From Strongylocentrotus droebachiensis (Eukaryota > Echinodermata > Echinoidea > Camarodonta > Strongylocentrotidae): a stretch of DNA of 64,000 nt. Location: contig JAVYIG010000118.1 of assembly GCA_035222895.1 (NCBI GenBank), positions 62,001 through 126,000 of the forward strand. The letters are read 5' to 3'. This document shows, piece after piece, positions 57,001-64,000 of the stretch (positions are counted from its first letter, which is position 1; each line of letters starts with the position of its first letter). Below the pieces are notes generated by a model. The model had not been told where the DNA came from. It did no database searches and saw only the letters and a program-made list of their open reading frames with translations. The position numbers and the translations under genes were made by a program.

Positions 57001-60000
57001 CAAGGGATCAGCAGCGGAAGCAGCCAGGGACAAGTCAAGCCAGAGCTCCCCAGCCTCCAACAATCAGAAGAGAAGTTACACCAAGACCATCTATGACCTG
57101 ATGGCTCATCTGAGTGGACGGTTGGTACCTGGTATCCCCATCAACCAGGCCCTACCAGGAGACCCTACAGAGAGGGTTCTACAGCTCCACTGGCAACACT
57201 CTACTCTACTCACATTCTTAAGGTAGGTTGACACTGTGATATAGTGGTTCATTCGCTTGACTCTCAATCAAGCTTATGAGTGTTGGAGTCCCTACCTGTT
57301 GCATGTGTCCTGTTGTTTGTTCCCAGTTATCTCTCTTGAGTCTTGACACAGGTGGGTAATGGGTACCTGGTAGGGTTTATACCTTCCTATTTACTGTACA
57401 CTGATTATGAGTGCCAGATCTAAGTTGGAAACTATTTTCAAATTACAAATTGTCCGCAGAGCAATTGTCGCTAATACATGTGTAATAAAATCGAATTCAC
57501 TACTAGTTGTTCTTTAATAACTTCATATGATTATCTCAAAGTTAAAATGCTCTGAAGAGAATATTCTATGACCACCCCTTAACTTCCAATCATTTAAGAC
57601 TTTGACTTTAAAATCAGCATTTTGTCAAGAATCTAATAAAACCCAAAAGGCTGATGACTTACAAAGTCTTAAGATAACCTGGCTTTCTTCCATATTCCTT
57701 AATAAGAAAGCGAAAGTATTACATGACAAACAAAGACAGATATTTGAGTAAGGGATTGAGATGTAGAGGATCCTCCCTCATTAATCATCTCTTACCCTCT
57801 GTTTCCTACCCCAGGAGCCAAGGAGCGGGTGTAGCCGGCATCAAACCAGAGTACCTGTTTGAGCCTCAGGATTACCAGCGATGGATGAAGCTACAGGAAC
57901 AGGTCAGAGAGAAGAAGAAGGCCATGCAGGAAGGCAAGTCGACAGTCGCTATAACCATTGAAGAAGAGCCTCTGGATGAACACCTGTTTGAATCTGTCTC
58001 CAAGAGGGCTTGGACTGACCTACTTCTGCAGACTATCAAGGTATGGAGATTCAGGGAAGAGTTGACGTTATTTTTCTGACAAGGAGCATCAGGGTTGGCA
58101 TTTTAGAATGTTGACCAATGCAGCAACAACATTGAGATGAACTGGACAATTTATAAGAATTCTTTTGCTAGAATGCTTTTAGATAAAATTGATATACACA
58201 AATCTGTTATATGTATCATTGTATACTGACTATGATATCAGAGAGTGTTATAAGTTGTGATATTAAGATCTGAAAGTGTTTTGAAAATTATTTGACTGGA
58301 GATTATCTCCCAAATGATAATTATGCTTGTAAATACTTGAATTGTGTTTTTTCAAGCCTGATTTTGCATATGACACATTTTATTTTGAATACGTGAGGCA
58401 AATTCCATATCTCAAATGTCACCCATGGACACAAATACAAATGCATTCAAATCTTTCTCACAGGTTCTGGTCTTAGCAAGGATCACACCTCGTCAGTTCC
58501 GCACCCTGCCCAGCCCAGGCCACGTAAGCCTACCGTCTATCAACCATGATCCACTGTGTAGTAACATCTACTCTGTAGGAGAGCGTATCCTCCTCTCCTG
58601 GCTCAACCATCACTATGAACACCAGAGACATAACATATGGAGCAACTGTGATAAAGGTAAGAATTTTAGTTTTGATTTCTTACAGAGAAACATGAATATT
58701 TTCTTAAATCTTAATTTCTGTTAAGAACTACATATAGTTCATGTTTCTAGAATTGTTCAACTTTGATTGAATGGAACATATTGCAGATTCAAGTTCATTG
58801 CAGATGCACTATTTTCATAATCACTGCATTGTACATAAACTTTCCTATAAAAAAACAATATTTGCTGGAAATTGTTTGATATATTTTGAATAGCATCGAA
58901 CATGATTCTTTGTCAGAATTTACATTATTATTAAATCTTTGTTATTGTTAGATTGTTTTTTTGTTTGTGTATATTTCTTAATAGAGCATTCAATTCTGTT
59001 GCTAGTAGTTTACTTATCTGGCATCTTATTTCTCTCTCATTAACAGAAATATTTTGATATGTTACAAAATAAAATCTCTCAAGATTTTAGTGTAATGTTC
59101 TTAGGTCACCCAGAACTGATAAACATTTCCCCCTGAAAATTAATATAAAACTTGTACTCATCTTTCCACTAGACTTTTCATCAGTATGGATCTTAACAAA
59201 GACTAGTAGAAATTCCTTTTTGCATGACATTAACTTCCGATAACGATGCATGTTCTTATTTCCTCTTTCGTTGATTCTATGACACATTTTTAGCCTTTCT
59301 GACGTTATACAATCCTCCTCCAGGTATTTGCATGATTCAGTGTTAAAATGTGTACCTCCATTATCCGAGTAACCCAATTGCCCAACCCTAGCTTTGAACC
59401 CCAAACCCATTGTAAGCCTTGCCTATTATGATATGCCTGGCCTGTAACCTCTAGGACACCCATCCCACCCCTACCTTCACCCCAAACTTGGCTAACGGGT
59501 GATAAATGGTTCATATTCCTGACTATATCAAGTATACGTCTTTAACATGGTAGTGGTAAGATTTAATCAAGGACACGGGTACACCTCATCTTGTCAAGGT
59601 ATCATAAATGGTTCGAAGAATGGTTGATGGATTCATAATAATATAATCTCCTAATATATTAATCCCTAAAAGAAATGATGAGGATATATTGTTTTAGCAA
59701 CCTTCCTGTAGTTGAGTGTAATTCAACTGGTATCTCATTCTTATTTTCCTCTTTCCATTTAGTATTAATGGCTAAGTAGACTGAAACATCTGGATATTAA
59801 TCTGGTGATGGTATCCTATAATATTTATACAATAGTGAAAAGAAATAACTTGTGTTCTTTATATAGATACTGACATAGTTATTTAACAAGGGATGAGCAG
59901 GAATAGGGAAGAAGATAAAAGGGAGAGCAGTAAAGAGAGAGAGAGAGAGAAGAAAAAAAAAATGGGAGAATAGAGAGAGAGAAAGAGAGGGAGAGAGAGA

Positions 60001-60870
60001 GGGGGTGGAAGATGGGAGGGAGAGAATATCATCCTGTGAAATAGGGCCATGGCAACCTAATTTATATAGTCAGAGCAAGGAGTTATTGTAATAACTTCTT
60101 GGTCTGAGTTGAAATTAACAAATATAAAATTAGTTAAGGTCTGGCCTAAATGAGCTTGCCTAGCTGGCATATAAAACTGTACATGTGTGTTTCAGTATTT
60201 ATACAGTCTTAATACATACATGTAAACAATGCTTTAAAATCCAAATGTCTGCCCTCCTGCTTCACCTGTGTGATGTTTAATATTTTAAGATAAAAGATGC
60301 TATGAGAAAAAAATACTTTATTTGGCATGAAATCCTTGAAATGTGAAGTTTGTCTTGCACAAAGATATGTACATATAAAAAATATATGCCTTGATTTGAA
60401 AGTGCTGCTTCTTTGGATTGCAAATAGCCTCTATGTTAATCAGCTTCAAGTTATGTGTGACAGAGTGTCTTGGTAGATTTTACCGATTGATAAGAATTAG
60501 AGTAGAGTGGACAATTTATCAAAGGTACAATATAATCCATAGATATGTTATAACGTAAGTACAAGTGCAGTGAAGAACTATTATGTGTTTCATATTTTGC
60601 AAGGTTGTTTTATTAACGGATATGACTGTGTAAACTATTTGCAGAAACCTGCAGAGTTTTTTCAATTGTGTAACATGCAGAAGCCTGAAGGAAAAATGCA
60701 AAGTCCTAAATAATCGGTCATGTTGTTTATATATATATTCTCATCTTAGCTTCTTTAAAACGATCGACTGGCCCAAACAGTTTAATGGTCAAATTTTCAA
60801 GACACTGAGAACAGGTCCTTATATGCATGATTTAAAATTAGAAATCATGTTGGAGATAAGAGGCTGTCAC

Positions 60871-60901
<31 letters not shown>

Positions 60902-63743
60902 AAAAAAAATGATTTCTGTCCTTATTTACCAAGGTTATACTGCTTTCTCATGTTTCATTCTGATTGGTACCTGTATGGATATCTCTTTGTTTCAGGTGGT
61001 GTACCTCCATCGCGATGGGTAGTTAACTTTGATTATGATCTGTTGGACGGTCTTGTCTTAGCTGCGGTCATTGCCGCACATGTCCCATTCCTGGTAAGTA
61101 GGGTTCTTGATCAAATAATAATAATAATATTGGGTTCTTATATAGCTCATGTCTGTCAGACTGTCACTCCTGGTGCTCCACAATTATTACCCCAGCTTTA
61201 GCATGGCTGCCATTACGGCGCTCTAGCATTTCAAGGAATCAATTCTTGCCAGGTACCCATTTACATCACCTGGGTCGAGTGTGGCAAATGTAGATTAAAT
61301 GTGATAGTGAAATTATAATCTGTTCAGTTTAATGTAATCATTCAAATTTATCCCTTTCAATCCTGCCCTTTTATGTTGATGTAATGGCAACTCAGTTGAA
61401 GATGTATCATAGAAGAAAACATGGATTTAGCAACAAAATAGATGATCAGTGTAATTCTCTGTGAATTTTCCTGTTTTAAAGACAGATTGATGATCAAAGA
61501 TGAATTAGCTTCCAACTCGTTCCACACATATATATGTACACTAAACTTGAAAAATTATTTCACTTATATGTTTTAATTTCACACAGCACAATTGTTGAAA
61601 ACTTTTTGAATTTTTTTCATTCATATAGGTAAAAATACAAAGCTATATAATCATATTATTTACTTGACAAGATTATATCATTCATATACTTGTAGAGCAA
61701 AATAAATTTAATTCTGTCATTTCTGGCCATATTTTCCCCCCAGATTAAGACCCATCTTCAGGGCATGTACACACATCCTTCCACAGCAGAGCAGTGCCTT
61801 CACAATGCACTCAAGGTCGTCACTGCTTTCAGGTTCATTGGACTCGATTATGACATTCAGGTATAATATGCCAGAGTTTAAAAGAAATTATCAATTTTGT
61901 TTACGCTGAAGTCATATCAAATCTATTTCTATGTGTCTTGTTGTGGTTCCCTCATATGTGAATTTGATACTTTTGTTTCTAGTTTAATAAACTTACTCAT
62001 TACACAGAATTACTAAGTTAATTTTATCATTTCAAAATGGTATCACATTATGTTTTTGTTTTGTTATGTTTTCTACTGATTTGTACCGAAGTACTTTGTT
62101 TAGCTGTTCAAGGGGTTAAGCTCGACTAGCACATACACATTTGCTGTTATCTGGCCCCATTTACCAACTAATAGTTTCTGATCTTGTATATAAACACATG
62201 TTTGAAATGTATAGCTGTATTGCTGTTGGTAAATAAAATAAAATAAAATATGTAGATATCCTTATCTAACCAAACTATAGATTGAAAAATACAAAAGAAA
62301 GCTTATTCGCTATTTGATCTATGAATCATTTTTTTAATATGTCTTTCTAGAATAAGGCTCACATTAATTGAACCAATAAATGTATAAAACAATAAAAGTT
62401 TACATGAATTTGCATGCCCTATGCATTAGTTCCATATTACTGTACGACCAAGAAAATTTCATAGATTTTGCATATGTTCTAGATTTATGAAGTTTTTTGT
62501 TACCACCATCAAAATGCCGTCTATAAGATTTCAATAAAGTGTTCTGCTTTTAGAACTAGGTATATCTATTTGCTTTCAATGAAAGTATCATTTGTAATAA
62601 CTGTGACCTATCCATCTCATCTTATCTGCAGGCCATAGACATCACCGATCCCAACCCCATCTCACTGATGTTACTATGCCAGCATCTATATCAGCGGTTA
62701 CCTCAGTACATGCCTAAGACTGCTGTGGAATTCACAACCTCACTGCATTCTTCTGTTACTAGACAGGTGGGTATATTAATATGCTGATAAGATTCTTGAT
62801 CTGTATCTTAAGGTTGAAATTAAGGATTAGATTCATACCAAAATTTCCAATTTAATGACAGCGTGTGTGTGTGTACCGTAATTGGGTTTTTACAGACGTG
62901 TATCAATAAGATATGATTATTGACGTCACCATCCAAAATAATTGTGGCTGCTTATATAGCACTCATGTCTACCCTACAAGGTGCCCTACTAGCACTCCAA
63001 TAATTCTTTCATTTAGTAAATTTACTAAATATTGATGCTTACAGCATTCAAGGAATTCTTTCCTATTACATATTGGTACCTCTATGGAGAGTAGAAAACA
63101 GCTTTGTTTCTTTCCAAAACAACAGGAGTATATCATTGCTGAGGCTTACGTCCATGACTTTTGCATGTCCAGTCATGTTTTTAAGCTACTTGACTATGTC
63201 ACCTCTCCGCCAGTTAATTTGAAATGCTTGTACACCTTCATCGTCAGGAGCGTGATAGCTCAGCTTGTAGAGCAGTGGTCTCGTAATCTGGGGACCCAGG
63301 TTTGAAACCAAGTCGATGCGCTAGTGCCCTTTGGTAAGGCATTAATCCTCATTACCAGGTCTCTTGGAGAGGACCTAAAGCCATCGGCCGTCTGGTTGCT
63401 TATTAACAAGCATTTATGCTTTCTTAGCAGTCAGGTAAAATAACCACCACTATCTATCTATCTATCTATCTTGCATCAGGTACGCCTCACAAACCCCAGC
63501 AACAAGCCCCTGACCTACCATGCCATGGTGGCCGGCCGTGATGCTCGAGACTTCACCATCCCTCGAGGTAGTCAGGTCATGATCCAGCCTAAAGGCAAGC
63601 AGGATCTCCCGGTGATCTTCACCAGTCGCTTCCTGCGTCCTGCAGAGGCTGTCCTGGTCCTGGTTGGTAGGAGGGTAGGAGCTGCATGTGGGACTACCCT
63701 GGTCTTCAATCTCAAGACTGCTATTGATAACATCACACCAACG
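34539..63743 (+). CDS. CFAP47: Cilia- and flagella-associated protein 47, first 33 exons (3' end outside window)
   Basis: Exons: 34539-34688, 36660-36814, 37315-37522, 37936-37982, 38488-38716, 38992-39301, 40246-40526, 41170-41329, 41890-42112, 42676-42828, 43168-43271, 43702-43884, 44457-44560, 45534-45646, 46152-46285, 47532-47642, 48192-48322, 48770-48892, 49525-49734, 50121-50271, 50865-51206, 52082-52315, 52956-53154, 53609-53830, 54234-54508, 55053-55302, 56992-57222, 57815-58040, 58464-58656, 60996-61093, 61744-61860, 62632-62766, 63480-63743. All GT-AG, phases agree; 6066 nt gives 2022 residues with no stop. An in-frame TAA sits nine bases before the ATG. The N-terminal 1500 residues are repeated Ig-like ASH/MSP-type beta domains, then a calponin-homology region (about 1754-1934) and another Ig-like domain. 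The CH part matches CFAP47, an axonemal central-apparatus-associated protein needed for sperm flagella. Human CFAP47 is about 3190 residues, so roughly a third is missing. Confidence 0.93.
34964..35790 (-). mobile_element. 5'-truncated LINE (CR1/jockey-like RT C-terminus) in CFAP47 intron 1
   Basis: An open frame of 255 residues from 35731, readable about 20 residues further upstream, covers the end of a reverse transcriptase: WAYKWQLCFHPDKC, DLGVLVDSQLSFKDH, GLVRPILEYGQAAWSPY, LESVQRRATKIIPGL, ending RLDSHWSKS. The catalytic YxDD is upstream and absent. No stops interrupt it, so the copy is fairly young. It is antisense to CFAP47. Downstream (34830-34860, on minus) a TAAAG-type short repeat could be the LINE 3' tail. 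Confidence 0.8.
44938..45381. mobile_element. hAT-type MITE in CFAP47 intron 13
   Basis: Ends AGAGATGCCAAC and (inverted) GTTGGCATCCC, flanked by the direct repeat TGTCTAGCC (44930-44938 and 45380-45388; a 7-9 bp duplication depending on where the ends are set). The interior contains a 30-plus T-run (45017-45049) and TACGG/CCGTAATT words shared with the 13402-13873 element. Confidence 0.7.
46305..46535. repeat. (GA)n / GAGAGTTA microsatellite
   Basis: GA-rich repeat with GAGTTAGAGAGAGA and GATCATAAAGAGAGA sub-units, starting 20 bp after exon 15 of CFAP47. Confidence 0.95.
46683..47470. mobile_element. piggyBac-like MITE in CFAP47 intron 15
   Basis: Flanked by TTAA (46679-46682 and 47471-47474). 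Ends CCCTACGTTAACTGGG and (inverted) CCCTATTTTAACTGGG. Subterminal palindromes GGGGTCAAATTGACCCC occur at both ends (about 46703 and 47402). TTAA duplication with CCC-starting ends is the piggyBac hallmark. 788 bp, no transposase. Confidence 0.85.
47894..47955. repeat. Short palindromic repeat (GAAGGGCATTA family)
   Basis: AAGAAGGGCATTAA ... GTAATGCCCTTCTGGCTCC forms a 60-bp foldback. Related words (AGCCAGAAGGGCATTA) occur at about 15936 in PSMG1 intron 3 and about 50296-50395 in CFAP47 intron 20. Confidence 0.6.
50738..50847 (+). mobile_element. LINE/SINE 3' end with (TTGAA)n tail
   Basis: A short conserved-looking segment (GCCATCGGCTTTATCGGGTGCTA) followed by AATAAATTGAATTGAATTGAATT, the short-repeat tail typical of CR1/L2-type LINE 3' ends. 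The tail stops 17 bp before exon 21 of CFAP47. Confidence 0.55.
51237..51516. mobile_element. Foldback MITE with about 80-bp arms
   Basis: GGGGAATGTTTCACAAAGAC at the left pairs with GTCTTTGTGAAACATACCCC at the right. The similarity continues inward for about 80 bp to TTTGCTCTC / GAGAGCAAA, with scattered mismatches. CFAP47 intron 21. Target duplication not clear. Confidence 0.75.
51914..51992 (+). mobile_element. Short retroelement 3' end with (AAAT)n tail
   Basis: A GGGCCTCATGGAAGACTCCC ... CCCTGTATAAATATC segment followed by AAATAAATAAATAAATAATA, typical of the 3' end of a LINE or SINE. CFAP47 intron 21. Confidence 0.5.
52362..52472. mobile_element. Small MITE, 111 bp
   Basis: CAGGGCCCCGTCTTACAAAG and (inverted) CTTTGTAAGACAGGGCCC are near-perfect inverted ends, with an inner TCAATCGTAA-type segment. 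CFAP47 intron 22. Confidence 0.75.
52625..52735 (+). mobile_element. Second LINE 3' end with (AATTG)n tail
   Basis: A hairpin-like GAGCAGATTTCTGCTTCC region, then AAATAAATTGAATTGAATTA. Same tail type as 50738-50847. CFAP47 intron 22. Confidence 0.55.
56783..56954. mobile_element. Tc1/mariner-like MITE, 172 bp
   Basis: CAGTGAAACCTGTATATAAAG at the left and (inverted) CAGTCAAACCTGGTTTAGTGA at the right, flanked by TA on both sides (56781-56782 and 56955-56956). Internal repeats of the AAGTGGTCTTTATAGGCAGG type. CFAP47 intron 26, about 40 bp before exon 27. Confidence 0.75.
57232..57365 (+). mobile_element. Degenerate tRNA-derived SINE (head only)
   Basis: GTGATATAGTGGTTCATTCG ... CTCTCAATCAAG ... 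TGTTGGAGTCCC resembles a tRNA with an A-box-like and degraded B-box-like segment. Begins right after exon 27 of CFAP47. Confidence 0.4.
59935..60025. repeat. (GA)n microsatellite
   Basis: GA-rich tract in CFAP47 intron 29. Confidence 0.9.
61116..61298 (+). repeat. Dispersed repeat in CFAP47 intron 30
   Basis: Shares TTATATAGC(A)CTCATGTC, GCACTCC/GTGCTCCA, (A)GCATT(T)CAAGGAAT and CCATT/TTGGTACC-type words with 62936-63080. Likely a small SINE or MITE family with an ATA-rich head. Confidence 0.55.
62936..63080 (+). repeat. Dispersed repeat in CFAP47 intron 32
   Basis: Related to 61116-61298, same orientation, with a distinct TTTAGTAAATTTACTAAAT palindrome inside. Confidence 0.55.
63249..63472 (+). 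mobile_element. tRNA-derived SINE abutting a CFAP47 splice acceptor
   Basis: Box A TAGCTCAGCTTG (63256-63267) and box B GGTTTGAAACC (63299-63309) are 43 bp apart, as in tRNA genes; the head is otherwise not a functional tRNA. A SINE body follows, and the element ends in (TATC)n (63451-63470). The tail stops 9 bp before exon 33. Confidence 0.8.
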
Positions 63744-64000
63744 GTAAGCTTAGCCTACATGCTATCATCCAAAGAGCCTGTATTATCTTTGTTACACATT
63801 GTACTCCTCGAAAATCAAATGTTTCGTTTAACATACATTGTGGAATATAAACATTCACATTCCTATGTCCTCTAGAGAGAAAAAAGTGTTGAAAATGTTC
63901 AATGATGTGAGATAATGCCCTTTTTGTTCTCAGTAGATTGCTTTGATTGAAGTGCTTTTATCATTCATTTTTACACACTACATATGTCTTGTGCTGATGA

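Larger units (their letters stand above)
57815..62766 (+). other. CFAP47: CFAP47 calponin-homology region (exons 28-32)
   Basis: Exons 29-32 encode ERILLSWLNHHYEHQRHNIW, RWVVNFDYDLLDGLVLAAVI, LHNALKVVTAFRFIGLDYDI and ITDPNPISLMLLCQHLYQRL in order. These are the classic CH-domain helices, with the D-L-x-D-G-L-V core in place of D-L-x-D-G. Exon 28 supplies the preceding basic linker (MKLQEQVREKKKAMQEG), which is likely helical. This is the stretch that separates CFAP47 from other ASH-repeat ciliary proteins such as HYDIN or CFAP65. Confidence 0.88.

Noticed and set aside
63249-63321. Functional tRNA gene
   Set aside because: Boxes A and B are present, but the arms do not pair as a full cloverleaf, and a SINE body and (TATC)n tail follow.

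Overview
This is a window of animal (metazoan) nuclear DNA. It is AT-rich and intron-dense, full of transposable-element debris, and carries three spliced protein genes that I could assemble exon by exon with consistent GT-AG junctions and reading phase. The repeat content (long perfect foldback elements, GCGAGCG-type tandem arrays, tRNA-derived SINEs) and the gene set suggest a marine deuterostome, most likely an echinoderm such as a sea urchin. That assignment is an inference.

Layout: 1-2026 is AT-rich intergenic DNA. 2027-5646 is a non-autonomous hAT-like DNA transposon with an 8-bp target duplication, carrying a diverged tandem array and a LINE fragment. 5647-8592 is intergenic. 8593-25944 (minus) is a seven-exon PSMG1 gene (proteasome assembly chaperone 1, 266 codons plus stop). 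27657-32622 (minus) is a six-exon DNAJB13 gene (316 codons plus stop; axonemal radial-spoke Hsp40). 32623-34538 is the shared upstream region of DNAJB13 and CFAP47, which are transcribed divergently. From 34539 (plus) to beyond the window end is CFAP47: 33 exons and 2022 codons seen, including the calponin-homology region.

PSMG1 intron 1 holds the most interesting object. A perfect 440-bp-arm foldback transposon (9-bp target duplication) has been split by a 6147-bp LTR retrotransposon (ATAT target duplication; two 318-bp LTRs that look identical). The intact foldback arm preserves the empty site of the LTR insertion. The LTR element has an intact gag-like ORF but no visible pol. Between its 5' LTR and gag it carries an uninterrupted ORF closely resembling the C-terminal half of the cellular RNA-binding-type zinc-finger protein ZCCHC24. 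It therefore looks like a recently active, non-autonomous retrotransposon that has captured a host gene segment.

The introns also hold hAT-type, piggyBac-like and Tc1/mariner-like MITEs, LINE 3' ends, tRNA-SINEs (one abutting a CFAP47 splice acceptor) and two partial exon duplications (PSMG1 exon 6, DNAJB13 exon 4). DNAJB13 and CFAP47 are both ciliary/flagellar genes in head-to-head arrangement, and an X-box-like motif lies about 100 bp upstream of the DNAJB13 start codon.
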